NCBI RefSeq assembly: GCF_902806685.2
Contig: NC_048546.1
Span: 4,278,001 to 4,342,000, forward strand
Source of the DNA: Maniola hyperantus
Taxonomy: Eukaryota; Arthropoda; Insecta; Lepidoptera; Nymphalidae
Direction: 5' to 3'
DNA length: 64,000 nt
In this document: piece after piece, positions 22,184-32,791 of the stretch
Layout: each line of letters begins with the position of its first letter
Position numbering within the stretch: position 1 is the first letter of the stretch
Notes under the pieces: generated by a model
Told to the model about the DNA's origin: nothing
The model's database searches: none
What the model saw: only the letters and a program-made list of their open reading frames with translations
Made by a program: the position numbers and the translations under genes

Positions 22184-22278
22184 CTAGATGATGCCCGCGA
22201 CTTCTGGAAATAGGTTTTTAAAAATTCCCCGTAAACTGTTTAATTTTACCGGGGTAATACCCCGGTAAAATTAAACAG
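22184..22278 (+). repeat. Lep1-like end fragment plus perfect 19-bp hairpin
   Basis: CTAGATGATGCCCGCGACTT is a Lep1-like start. Beyond it, 22236-22254 (CTGTTTAATTTTACCGGGG) and 22260-22278 are exact inverted repeats around the loop TAATA. Confidence 0.7.
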
Positions 22279-22391
22279 ATTCTAAGAAAATAAAACCGGA
22301 TTCTTTAAAAAACACACATTGAAATGTAAAAATTGCCACACCTCTACACCGTAAACTGTTTTGAGATTTCATTCAGAGCTAATTCTGGAAA

Positions 22392-24080
22392 TTTCTTTCC
22401 TTGGACGATTTAACCTAAGGACGCGCCTCGCATGATTATTCCCCTCTGTCAATAGTAATGGATTTTTAATCCACTGCGTTTATAAACACTGTTTGCGGAA
22501 TCGATTTTGTCATTGTCAGAATCGTTTTCGATGTGTGACGACGTCTTACACGCTGGGTGAAAAATGCCTGTTTGTGCCGTTAGTGAGTGCAAGAACAAAT
22601 CAAACACATCAAATTTACAAAAAGATGGAATTTCATTTCATTTCATAAGTATTTTTGGTGTAATAAACGCTTTCTATAAATTAAATTACATAAATTATTA
22701 TAATAAAATAACAATCGAGAACTTTACCGATTCAGTAATTGAGTACGTAATAATTCGGTAGAAACGAGTCACACTCCTCACGAGACTATATTTTGTTTTT
22801 TCTAAACAATTGCAACCCTCGATATATACAAATTAGGTTAAAATTTGAATACGCGTGAACAGCATGAAATTACGTAGTAGTACGATAGTGATTGCGGTTC
22901 GATTATCGATATCGATGAAAACATTTTCTTTATTATTAACGACTAAATTACCGTCTTCAAGTCAAGTAAAGAATAGTTATTATTAATTACCACAATTTTT
23001 TCGCTACCTATACTTGTAATAAAACTGGTCGATTTCTGTGATTTCACGTACTTAATACATTTAAAAAAAAATTAAAGCAACGCAATTTTAGTGATAGGCG
23101 CGAAATGTATAAAATGTATGTATTAAATCGCCAAGAATGTACATAACATTAACCTAAAGGTAAATAATGACGTGTTAAAAATAGAAGAGGCCACCGTGTG
23201 TGTTTACTAATTTATTTTCATAGTATCATATCTGTCTTATGGAATTTTGCTGTGGGGTAAAAGCGGCAGGTATTGAGAAAATTTTTGCATTGCTAATTTG
23301 TAAGGGCAATACGTGTTATATTTAATAACTTACATTTAATTTTTTTGGACAAAGAGTGCACCATATTGGAATTACCATGTAAACCCAATCTGCAATAAAT
23401 AAATGATTGATTGGAAAGAAAAAAACATTTTATTGATTGATGTACCTACTAATTATGTTTGGTAGGCTTTTGCGCGGTCAGGTTTATTTTGTATTATATA
23501 ATAATATAAGTCATTAATAAGCACATTTTCACTATCGAAATTTTAAATGAAAATTTCGTTATATAAAAAAATACAAAAGATTAAAAATGATATAAAATAA
23601 GTAAAAAAGTATGTGCATATTTTTTAAATAAATATTTTTCTTATTTTTACGTTGCATTATTAGTTTTTGGGATAATTACCTATTAAGTGAGGTGAATGTA
23701 TGCAAGAATACGCTACGCTGACCAAACACTGGTTTTAAGTAATTAAATACGAGTAATAAATTCTTACTTCTACTTTTGTTTCTGAAAAACTATCGATATA
23801 TTTTAAAATATCGATACGGTAGCATCGGAAATCAATTTGACTGTCTTACACTCGTAATGTCTTTGTATGTTGATGTATATAACTTATTAGTGTGCGTAAA
23901 ATGTAGTAGTGTTGAAGATTTAGATATGTGTGTGTTAATAATGACACAAAACTTTGTTGAGTGAGTGTGTCAAGTTGTCTATGTAGTGTTTCCTCGTCCC
24001 GCACCAAAAGTGACAGAAATTTTTATTCGTAATATTAGGCGCGTTACAAGTCCATAGGTTAAATCGTCCAAGTTTCTTTC
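22392..24080 (+). mobile_element. P-element-like DNA transposon with 8-bp target duplication
   Basis: The element spans 22400-24072 (1,673 bp). The ends are perfect inverted repeats of CTTGGACGATTTAACCTA, continuing with one mismatch into GGAC and then a shared GCGCCT. Perfect direct copies of TTTCTTTC lie immediately outside (22392-22399 and 24073-24080). An 8-bp duplication is typical of P, hAT and Merlin transposons. A THAP-type zinc-finger start inside (22564) points to the P superfamily, whose transposases start with a THAP DNA-binding domain. No transposase core was found, so this looks like an internally deleted, non-autonomous copy. The first codon is 164 bp from the left end, leaving room for an internal promoter (GTCAGAATC near 22516). 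Confidence 0.75.
22564..22761 (+). CDS. THAP-type zinc-finger N-terminal fragment of a transposase
   Basis: The frame starts MPVCAVSECKNK and reaches GISFHF by residue 27. Met, the Cys-x4-Cys pair, the following Asn and the Phe-His-x pattern match the first half of a C2CH THAP domain, which binds the terminal DNA in P-type transposases. The second Cys/His pair and the AVPTIF-like end of the domain are absent: from about residue 28 the frame runs into AT-rich sequence and stops. The coding exon may therefore end near 22650 at a weak donor, or an internal deletion may start there. The frame lies 164 bp inside the left end of the transposon. It is not expected to be functional as it stands. Alternative: a captured host THAP gene exon. 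Confidence 0.6.
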   Translation: MPVCAVSECKNKSNTSNLQKDGISFHFISIFGVINAFYKLNYINYYNKITIENFTDSVIEYVIIR

Positions 24081-24135
24081 CATCAAAAAATTATAAATTC
24101 CTCATTCTACAATAATTATATGTGATACTAAGTAC

Positions 24136-24192
24136 ATACATATTCTGGATTCAGGCGGTGCGACCTATGTCCAGCAGTGGACGTCTATCGGG

Positions 24193-24222
<30 letters not shown>
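24136..24222 (+). mobile_element. RTE LINE 3' tip
   Basis: ATTCTGGATTCAGGCGGTGC, then CCAGCAGTGGACGTCTATCG, the stop TGA and a (GAT)n tail at 24193-24222. Only about 90 bp of the element remains. Confidence 0.75.
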
Positions 24223-24223
<1 letters not shown>

Positions 24224-24571
24224 AATTAACATGCATCTTTTTTTATACAAAAAGTATCGTGCCAATGCAATTTCATATTCAAAGACTTTCAAAACAGTTC
24301 AAAGGCATTTAAATAATTTTATAATATGGTTACATCCAATCTATGTGCACTGTACCGCCAGACGTGGTCTAAAGATCCGGTGTCGCATGTCCCTTTGAGT
24401 AAAAGTCAAACATTGCCTTGACTAGACTCGACTAAAACGAAATTATTTACGAATCTTTAAGAATTTCAGCACAACATGTCGGTATTTTAAGGCAATACTA
24501 AATGGTGAAAGGAGATACTTGCAATCATGTGAAACGTCGTAAAGTGATATTAGGTAGGTATAATCTTTAAA
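24223..24571. other. Unassigned interval
   Basis: Nothing recognised. Confidence 0.4.
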
Positions 24572-24803
24572 TATATAAAAGGAAAAGGTGACTGACTGAC
24601 TGACTGATTGACTGACTGATCTATCAACGCACAGCTCAAATTACTGGACGGATCGGGCTGAAATTTGGCATGCATATAGCTATTATGACGTACCTAGGTA
24701 TCCGCTAAGAAAGGGTTTTTGAAAATTCAACCCCTAAGGGGGAGAACTAGGGGTTTTAAATTTGTGTAGTCCACGCGGACAAAGTCGCGAGCATAAGCTA
24801 GTG
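24572..24803 (-). mobile_element. Lep1-like element, GTCA-tailed, near full length
   Basis: (GACT)n at 24592-24618, CGCACAGCTCAAATTACTGG, GGCTGAAATTTGGCATGCAT, AATTCAACCCCTAAGG, and the end AAGTCGCGAGCATAAGCTAG plus T. Confidence 0.8.
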
Positions 24804-25402
24804 TTTTATATTTTGTAAAATCATACAACTTATTATGAGCTTAAAAACATGCATATTGCATAATTAATATCACTAAAAAATCCATTTTTATTGAATTTCG
24901 TATATGATTTAAATATTAGAAAGTACTTAGTTGGACTAACGATCGTCTGCGGCCTCTATATTCCTTATTCCGTGGGAATTTTGAAAAATCATCTCTATGT
25001 TGTTTACGCTACTATAAAGGGAAACTTTGAGCAAATCAGCTTTCTAGGTCCAAGGCTTTGAGCTGAGCATTGATGAGTCAGTCAGCGATTCAGGGTTTTT
25101 CTTTTATAACTATTAAGATGTTAGATAGTGACGACTGAATAGGTAGATTTTTCCGTCTGTCAAGCATAGCCCATACCTGAAATCATTCAAAAATTTTAAA
25201 CCACTTTACCTACTTATTACATACCCTTAAATGTAATATATTAGTAGTAACGAGACGCTGCTATTAATAAAGTCTCTCTCTGTAGACAAAATAACATACT
25301 TCTGCAATAAATTTGAGTTTACTTGAATAACGTTGAACTATTCTCAGACATTTCAGTAAGTGCAAGCTTTCGCGCCTAATGAATGATAAAGTTGCAATAA
25401 TG
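24804..25402. other. Mostly unassigned interval
   Basis: A degraded Lep1-like piece (GATGAGTCAGTCAGCGATTC) lies near 25070-25115. Nothing else recognised. Confidence 0.35.
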
Positions 25403-25562
25403 GGGCCGATTCTCTAGTACACAATCTCTAAACTAAACTAAATTAATAGGTCTAAATCTAGTGCTCTCCTTTTCCGCAAGCAACATTATGAAAGGGATAG
25501 TAATAGATTTAGACGTGCCATTTTAGTTTAGTTTAGAGATTGTGTACTAGAGAATTAGCCAC
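25403..25562. mobile_element. MITE with perfect 33-bp inverted ends
   Basis: 25410-25442 (starting TTCTCTAGTACACAATCTCT) and 25522-25554 are exact reverse complements, extended outward by about seven bases with two mismatches. Interior about 80 bp, non-coding. Confidence 0.8.
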
Positions 25563-25960
25563 AATGTTTCGAAACTTGGAGATGTCCGTAACTTCATCTG
25601 CATAATAGAGTTGTAATTTAGAACTACCCACAAGCTATTTAAATCAACGTACTTACATAATACCGTCCTTCGCATTTTCGAGGCTTCTAAACGACTCGGG
25701 TCGAATATAATAAATAATTTGAACCTGGCAATTTTTAATGGCAGTAAAATTCAAAGATTTCACAATCAATATTAAAGCAATCTTTATTTGCGATTGCGAT
25801 TGTTAAGCATCGTTGACTTGACTTTAGAAATCTGAATTTGGCCTTTGCATTTATCTCCTTGCCTCAGAGACCCCGGTTATTGTGGCTAAATAGTAGGTAC
25901 TCTTATCTTAGATCTTAGTCGAGATCTTAGTAGACTTGAGGACCCACTGCATTATCATCC
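25563..25960. other. Unassigned interval
   Basis: Nothing recognised. Confidence 0.4.
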
Positions 25961-26397
25961 CAAAAAAACCAGCCAAGTGCGAGTAAGACTCGCGCACCGA
26001 GGATTCCGTACTACACTCGTATTTTTTTTACATTTGGCACGATAAATCGAAACTATTAAGCATAAAAATAAATAAAAATCTGTTTTAGAATGTACAACCC
26101 TTTCATATGATACTCCACGTATAGTTATCTTATTTTGAAAATTGAAAATACTAATTATTTGTTTATGAACACATTTAATTATTTTTTTTGGTGATGTAAT
26201 CACAAATTAACGGTTTTCGGATTTATTCCTTTACTTGCGCTATAAGACCTACTTACCTACCAAATTTCATGATTCTAGGTTAACGGGAAGTACCCAATAA
26301 GTTTTCTTGACAGACACGACGGACAGACGAACAGACAGACAACAAAGTGATCCTATAAGGGTTTTTTTTTACTATTGAGGTACGAAACCCTAAAAAC
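25961..26397 (+). repeat. CCGGCCAAGTGCGAG dispersed repeat, long form
   Basis: Starts AAAAACCAGCCAAGTGCGAG, contains AAATCTGTTTTAGAATGTAC and CCAAATTTCATGATTCTAGG, and ends GAGGTACGAAACCCTAAAAA. Confidence 0.8.
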
Positions 26398-26751
26398 ACT
26401 AAACCAAAAGAGTCACGACCACCAAAGATGAGGGAACCGACTCAGAGAGGCAAAGAGATTGTCTCCATTATGGTAACGGCGCGATGCGAAAAATTCAAAT
26501 ATTAGTGTAGTAGCTTAGTACATAGAGATCGTTGGAATTAACAATGTTATATTATGTCAAGAACCCTAGTAGGTACTAGTAGAGTCACTTCAGACACTTG
26601 AAATATAGAATGGAGTGTTTCATGTCCGGCATCCGGTCACGTACTTCGATAGCGAATTCCTTTATAATACGTAATAGGTAGAATCACAGAATATATTATA
26701 ATAAAACTAGGAATATTAATTATTTCTTTTCAGAGATATACATATCCTGCA
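26398..26751. other. Unassigned interval
   Basis: A GC-richer patch near 26400-26480 (GAGGGAACCGACTCAGAGAG) may be a LINE or SINE remnant; not assigned. Confidence 0.3.
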
Positions 26752-26860
26752 TTGCCTGAGAGTTCTCCATGATGTTCGCAAAGGTTAAAAGGACTATGGA
26801 AGAGACCCGTGCTCAGTACCTAATGGGAAGGCAATCATGATGATGATCATTAATTGTGTG
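26752..26860 (+). mobile_element. SINE family B fragment
   Basis: GCCTGAGAGTTCTCCATGAT, then GACCCGTGCTCAGTACC and a GATGATGATCATT tail. Confidence 0.6.
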
Positions 26861-27669
26861 TTATATTGTTCGCGGTGTATGTGTAAGGTAGGTGCATTGT
26901 TATTTTTACATCCAGATAAAACTAATTAAATCTTTATTGCTTACCTATTTTGCCTATTTCGGCCGAGATAAAGCGCAATTGAATCTATATAGAACTTTAT
27001 GCTGTCGATGTGTAAGTATCATAATCATAATATTTAAATATGTCCATATTATACCTTCAGCCCATAACACGGAAGAGTTCTTGATATTTGTTCCGAGTAA
27101 ATAAGTGGTTATGGTTATAAAACAACGCGTGTATGCCGTTTTACTAATATAATATTCAAACATTTCTGTCAAACAATTCGTATATTCTTTCACTATCGTA
27201 GTTCAAAAATGCGAGCAAAGTATGTGTTTACAATTTAAAATTATTCCGAATTTGACCAGTCAGTCAATCAGTAGTCAGTCAGTGAGGATCATTTTATATA
27301 TGTAATAGGTAAAGTTTGAAATAAAGCTACAAAAATAATTCTAAAGCTACTTCAAAGTTATACTGCAGGTTGAAAACTACTATAACCAAAATTCCTCGTA
27401 GAAATTATTTCCATGTAAGTACTTAGGTAGTTATTATAAACAGAAACCGTTTATTTTTTACAAGAGTAAGTTATTTATAACTGTAAGTCAAAGTGTAAGT
27501 TTATGCAAGTGTAAGTTGGCTGTTTACGTAAACATCCTTTCAGACTTGTTTTTATTGAGAATTATCTTAATTGAATTAATAAAATATATAGGTACATCAA
27601 AATGATAATAATCGTAAAAGTGGGGTTAAGGGTATTAATTAAGTCATTTTATTGATTAAATATAGCCAA
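26861..27669. other. Unassigned interval
   Basis: Overlapping frames on both strands at 26892-27193 look like chance. A CAGT-rich Lep1-like remnant lies near 27258-27285. Confidence 0.35.
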
Positions 27670-27715
27670 GAACTGATCAAATCAGGGTTATTAAGAACCC
27701 TGATTTCATCAGTTC
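27670..27715. repeat. 20-bp-arm hairpin, one mismatch
   Basis: GAACTGATCAAATCAGGGTT (27670-27689) pairs with 27696-27715 around a 6-base loop, with one mismatch. Confidence 0.75.
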
Positions 27716-27999
27716 AAAGGAATCCTTCAAATGTAAATTGTCATAAAAACTACAATACGTCATGAACCACTGATTCAACTAGCAAATTCTGAAAAAATCG
27801 AAGTTTACTTTGTTTGACGTCATAAACAAGAAATGACATAATGTGACCACAAGTATGTGATTCTTCCATTTCTAATTGATAAGAAATGTACACAATCGAC
27901 AACTCACTGCATTTGTTTGGATAACGTGTTTGATTTGAACTAACGTCACGAGATTAGCCTTTATTTGCAAAGTCCAACGATTTACGTATCGAAATATTT

Positions 28000-28140
28000 A
28001 AAAGGAAAAGCTGACTGACTGACTGGTCTATCGACGTACAGCTCAAACTACTGGACGGTCGAGCTAAAATTTGGTACGCAGATAAATATTACGACGTAGA
28101 CAATAGACATCCGCTAAAAAATGATTTTTGAAAATTCAAT
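28000..28140 (-). mobile_element. Lep1-like element, truncated
   Basis: AAAGGAAAAGCTGACTGACT, GCTCAAACTACTGGACGG, GCTAAAATTTGGTACGCAGA, truncated before the CTAGT end. Confidence 0.7.
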
Positions 28141-28169
28141 CTTAATTCAAGTTAAGTGCATCTTAAGTG

Positions 28170-28370
28170 ATTAAATATCACTTAGGAAAACATCATGAGA
28201 AAACCTGCATGCCTAACAGTTCCCCATAATGTTCTCAAAGGTGTGTAAAGACTGCCAATCCGCACTGGGTCAGTAATGCAGACTATGGCCTTCTCATTCT
28301 AAAAGGAGACCAGTGCTCAAGTAGTAGGCCGACGATAAGTTGATCATGATGATGGTGATGATTATTATTA
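28170..28370 (+). mobile_element. SINE family B body
   Basis: TCACTTAGGAAAACATCATG, GCATGCCTAACAGTTCCCCA, AAGGAGACCAGTGCTCAAGT and a GATGATGGTGATGATT tail; no tRNA head. Confidence 0.7.
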
Positions 28371-28673
28371 TTTTTAAACTATTATGTGATTATAAACTAT
28401 TATGGTGAGAAAACCGTGGTCACTTAAGTATTTTCGTAGAAGTCACAAAAAGTGCTTGTTGCATGTTTGCGACAGATTGGGTTCGCACTTTAACATGCGT
28501 CAAAGTACGCGCTTATGACGCAACCAAGAGATCTATTAAGTGTATATTCAAACGGACCACACAACAACTACACCAAAACGGCAAAAATGTCGCCTGGCCA
28601 TTTACTGGATATGTTCGAATGTTCTCGTGCAGCACATCTATAGATGTACTGCATTGGTATTGCTTGTATGGTA

Positions 28674-28836
28674 CTATAGTACCGGACAGGTCGAGATGGT
28701 AATCGGGGAGGGAATGCCCCGCTCATCCGCACAGTCCCTGGTGCGAGCGAACGCGGGTGACATGCGGGTGTGCGGGGCGCGGGTGGTCCCTCCACCTCAT
28801 ATCCCGATTGCCATCTTGACCTATCGCGAACTATAG
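28674..28836. mobile_element. GC-rich foldback MITE, copy 3
   Basis: CGGACAGGTCGAGATGG (left) pairs with CCATCTTGACCTATCGCG (right). Interior TGCGGGTGTGCGGGGCGCGG. The overlapping ORFs here are artefacts of the palindromic GC-rich sequence. Confidence 0.8.
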
Positions 28837-29525
28837 GTATACCTACTTAATCTGTTTTTCCTAGGTAAACAAGTAGCTTCTCGCTGAAATGCGCACCATA
28901 AATGTGCTTTATAGGACCTTGTTACCATGAACTGTCAATGAAGTTATGATAAAGTCTAAAGTGCCGGGCAAATCGCGTCGCTTACACGTTTCTCCAAGAA
29001 GGTTTAGGCGAGTTGTTTATCTTATAAGACAGCTAAGAAAACTAAAGTAAGTAAGTATACCTGATGTTACCTTGTCACAGCTACAAATTACTAAGCTACA
29101 GACGCTACAATGGTCGAGATGTAGTTAACCGCTTGCTTGTGGGTGCCGCAAATGGTTAATTTTGTAATCGCAATACTGTTCGTATTGACCACACGTTCGC
29201 AACAGTCATTGGTAGAACTTTTTTTGTAAAAATGGTGGTTGGTGTGAATGGGACAGCGCATTTTCATTAAATATTTTGTGTCTGATAACATTTTTGCCGC
29301 TGTGTTGTGGTTGTGCCAGTTGTGACACGTCTGAAAATATCCTTAGCCGGAATAACCTTAAATAATTATGAAGTAACAAAATTAAAACGCATAAAATTTT
29401 ATATTGAAAATAAAATATGTTTTGCGGCAAATCAGTTGGCGCTCTAGACAAGTAAAAAAGATAAGATATCTATGATAAGACCCGATACTAACAAAACAAA
29501 AAAAAAAGCGGGCCGAATTGAGAAC
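28837..29525. other. Unassigned interval
   Basis: Several minus-strand frames (29091-29451) show no domain; no repeat recognised. Confidence 0.35.
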
Positions 29526-29642
29526 CACCTTATTTTTGGAAGTTTATGCTCGTTTAAGCATCTGTGCTTTTTTAACCAACTTCCAAAAATGAGGTACAAA
29601 TGATATTGGTTAAAAAAGCACAGATGCTTAAACGAGCATAAA
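29526..29642. repeat. Interleaved inverted repeats, perfect 36-bp arms
   Basis: 29543-29578 (starting TTTATGCTCGTTTAAGCATC) and 29607-29642 are exact reverse complements. A second pair, CCTTATTTTTGGAAG (29528-29542) and CTTCCAAAAATGAGG (29580-29594), is interleaved with it, giving the order X-Y-X'-Y'. Confidence 0.8.
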
Positions 29643-29680
29643 TACAATATCTGGTATACAATATTTCCTATAGTTGCACA

Positions 29681-29812
29681 TCGACCTTTAGAAAGAGATA
29701 ACTGTTTCGTAGAGCGTTGTCTCTGTCGTTGAGACCGACGAATCGTCACACAGGTATGAATGACAGAGACGACGCTCTACGAAGCAGAAATTATCTCTTT
29801 CTAAATTTCTAA
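29681..29812. mobile_element. Foldback MITE, short form
   Basis: The left arm 29687-29727 and right arm 29762-29805 pair over CGTAGAGCGTTGTCTCTGTC. The core and ends (ACATCGACCTTTAGAA) match the longer MITE at 40899-41622. Confidence 0.75.
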
Positions 29813-30176
29813 GAATATTTATTGCTGGTACCTGTACCACCGTAGCTGTAAGTATTTCTACTGATATCCGAAAGTAATTAAAAATATAAAAAATTAAAAA
29901 TAATTCATTGAGAAAGATTATTCCACAAGATATTCGAATAGCTACACCGTTTTATAATAAGCATTTGTTGTATGAGTAAGTAATACTAATATCAACTTCA
30001 ATATTTACTTGCGCAAAATATCAGTACCCAACTGCCTATAAATAGAACTGCTGTTTTATATTTTGTACTAAAGCAAAATAAGTTATCGGTTAAGAATTTC
30101 GCAGAAATCGCAAAAAGTCTCTACGTCAAAGTACGCAATATGACGCACTAAAGCGACCTAGTTAAAACTTACATGA
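29813..30176. other. Unassigned interval
   Basis: AT-rich, nothing recognised. Confidence 0.4.
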
Positions 30177-30478
30177 GAAAACCAAAAACTGTTCTCAGGG
30201 TTCCGTACCCGAAGGGTGCGAACGAGACCCTATTATTAAGCCTCCGCTGTCCGTCCGTTCGTCTGTCTGTCAGCGACTGTATCTTGTGTACCGTAATTGG
30301 TAGAGAGTTGAAATTTTCACAGAATGTGTTTTTCTATTACCGCTATGACAAGTTGATAACAAATAATAAAAATTTAAAAATGGCCGTCATGAAAATTTTA
30401 AAACATGTTTATTTCTTGGACAATGGTAAGGAACTGAGGGTTCCTGGGGTCTGAGGGTCATGTGCGTGTCCGATTTTT
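30177..30478 (-). repeat. CCGGCCAAGTGCGAG dispersed repeat, second subtype
   Basis: Contains GGGTTCCGTACCCGAAGGGT, CCTCCGCTGTCCGTCCGTTC and GAGAGTTGAAATTTTCACAG. This subtype, shared with 31852, has the AGTTGAAATTTTCACA motif. Confidence 0.75.
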
Positions 30479-30536
30479 TTCAATGATTTGAATGATTTTT
30501 GTCTTTGATTGTGGTCTTACCTGATGATTTATTGAC

Positions 30537-30590
30537 ATATACAGTCTAAGCTGGAAGCGGGCCTGATAGAAGCAGCGTTGTATTAAACCT
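30537..30590. repeat. Possible SINE family A tail fragment
   Basis: ACAGTCTAAGCTGGAAGCGG resembles the family A tail seen at 270-300. Very short. Confidence 0.35.
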
Positions 30591-30630
30591 ATTAATTTAC
30601 AAGAGACCTATGTCTAACATTGGACATTCC

Positions 30631-30835
30631 TCGTTGATGTAGTGGTTAGAATTTTTGACTGCAGGTGACGAGGTCCTGGGTTCTATTTCCGGGTATTTGA
30701 TGACGAAAGCCTGAGAAATGTCAGTAGAGTAGGTTTGTGCAATATCACGGGGGCCAGCGTAGTGTGGCGGCGAGATAGCTATCGTGCATGTGGGCTGATG
30801 CAAGCTGCATCCGCCCACGCGAGCTACGGGACCTC
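30631..30835 (+). mobile_element. tRNA-derived SINE with a tRNA-Asp-like head
   Basis: TCCTCGTTGATGTAGTGGTT (30637-30656) resembles the start of tRNA-Asp and contains an A box. A B-box-like GGGTTCTATTTCC follows near 30678. The body is GC-rich (TGGGCTGATGCAAGCTGCAT). Confidence 0.6.
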
Positions 30836-30929
30836 ATGCTATCTTGCTTTTCTGTGGTGCTATAACGAATCGATTCTGATTAATACATGCCCATTTCTGC
30901 CCGCCCAGACAAGGTAAAGTATTTTAAAA

Positions 30930-31130
30930 CTTCGTTAGGTGCTACTTAAGACTACTTAGGACTAACGTTCACATTAAATTTTACCAAAAATGGTCGCCAA
31001 ACAGATCAGCTGTTTCAAGTCCGCCATTTTTTATCGAAGATAAATAGGAGTATAGATTAAAATCTCTATTTTCTCTTACCACATGAATTATAATAAAAAT
31101 CAGTATGCCATTTTCAAAAAATGTAATCCC
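30930..31130 (+). repeat. Dispersed repeat with GCCAAACAGATCAGCTGTTT
   Basis: Shares the order: GGTCGCCAAACAGATCAGCT, a GCCATTTTTTATC block, AAAATCTCTATTTTCTC, and a GTGCATTTTTC end, with copies at 58640-58870 and 61730-61890. Confidence 0.6.
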
Positions 31131-31851
31131 GCGTGCATTTTTCTTTTTCTTTTTTTTTAAGATACTCCTCCGATGAACACATAAAATAAATGTTTGCTAC
31201 CGATAACTATATTCTTGTTGTAACAGATTTTCTAACCAACTCAACTCAGAATGATTTCATAATGACAACAAATCTAATTAATTCATTTAATTTAGCACAA
31301 ACAAAACGTTTATAGTAAAAGCTTTTAGTAAGAGATAAAGAAATGATTTTACGCCTAATTTTGCAATGCTTTTAATTATTACGATGAAATCAACATATGA
31401 ATATTAAGAAGAAAACCACGGACAACTTTTTATAGTAAAAGCTTTTAATAATCTATAAATTGATGAGTTTTGACTATTTTAGTGTCGCCCTTATCACACA
31501 AACACATTAATTGCGTTGGCGTCTTATCACTATTAAGAACTTTCTTGCTAAACTTATCCTTCTGGGTTAATTATATTTAGAATTCCGTACAAAAGTCTAA
31601 AAAAGGACAACGTCTAAATTCGGAAAATCTGAAACAATTTGCAATAGATAAAAACTCAAATAAATATTACAGGAAAAAATAGAAACATTACTCTAACTTG
31701 CAGTGCTGCTGCACTGCAAAAAAATTTGGTTTACCCCCTCGTTGAAGAGTTAAGTAGGCATTACAGAATTATTTTGAGGTGTTTTAGACAGGTTTAGGAA
31801 AAAACTACCATTTAGAAGACGGACCCTACCTTTGCGTATTCTGACATGCAT
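31131..31851. other. Unassigned interval with a short direct repeat
   Basis: TTTATAGTAAAAGCTTTTA occurs at about 31310 and again at about 31430. Nothing else recognised. Confidence 0.4.
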
Positions 31852-32131
31852 TTGGCCGTTTTTAAGGGTTTTGTACTCGATGAGTGCCAACCTATTACTA
31901 AACCTCCGCTAGCTACCCGTCCGTCCGTCTGTCTGTCAGCGGGCTGTATCTCGTGAACCGTAATAGATAGAGAGTTGAAATTTTCACAAAATATGTACTT
32001 TTAATGCCGCTATAACAACACAATATAATAAAAAAATCTGTGATAAATGAAAAAAAAATTGTGTTATTTCTTGTACGATGATGCGGAACCCGTCGAACGC
32101 AAGTCCGACTCGCACTTGACCGATTTTTTTA
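31852..32131 (-). repeat. CCGGCCAAGTGCGAG dispersed repeat, second subtype
   Basis: CCGTCCGTCCGTCTGTCTGT, GAGAGTTGAAATTTTCACAA, and the end AAGTCCGACTCGCACTTGAC followed by a T-run. Confidence 0.8.
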
Positions 32132-32791
32132 TTGGAAACTGCAATATTTCTATGGAAATGATTCTATTAGCCTCTATGCTAATCTGTGTGTAGGTATGAA
32201 AGTGGAAGCTTCTGTAACACCGTGGGAAATAAGTAAACTTTAAGCAATCGTAATTGTTAAGGCGTCATCTGTATTAGTTCAGCGACTTAATGTTAATGCG
32301 AAGCACGCGACCTGTTCGCATTGAAACCTAATAGATATAAATCAGTCTATATGAGCAATAACGTGAGCCAATGACCATAATATAGTTTACAAGTGTCTAC
32401 TGTTTACAATTAGTTATTTTTGCCTAATGTAACTCTGTCTTAAATATATATTTTTATTTTGTGACTACTTTCATTAATGCCATCAATTAACAGCCAGACA
32501 GTACGTAATTGTGACTCTAAAAATGTATGCAGAGCGACACGGACCCCTCAAATCTCAATCTTTATTATGAACTTCGGAGTATCAACGAATTCCCATCGAA
32601 GTCTTGCGGTCTTCATCTAGTCCTACGCTTGAAGGATCTCAGTGTACAATTTACAGTAGGAAGAATTTCATTTTCGTAGTGTTATTATTTTTTTAATAAT
32701 GCCCAGAACAGAAGATTATAATCAAACCATATTTCAAGCTAAAAAGAAGCAGCAACAACCAATAGTAAAACATTCATCCATTCCCTAGCCA
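32132..32791. other. Unassigned interval
   Basis: AT-rich, nothing recognised. Confidence 0.4.

Noticed and set aside
28463..28836. Overlapping 75-98-codon frames on both strands
   Set aside because: They span the GC-rich palindromic MITE, where both strands stay open because of base composition.
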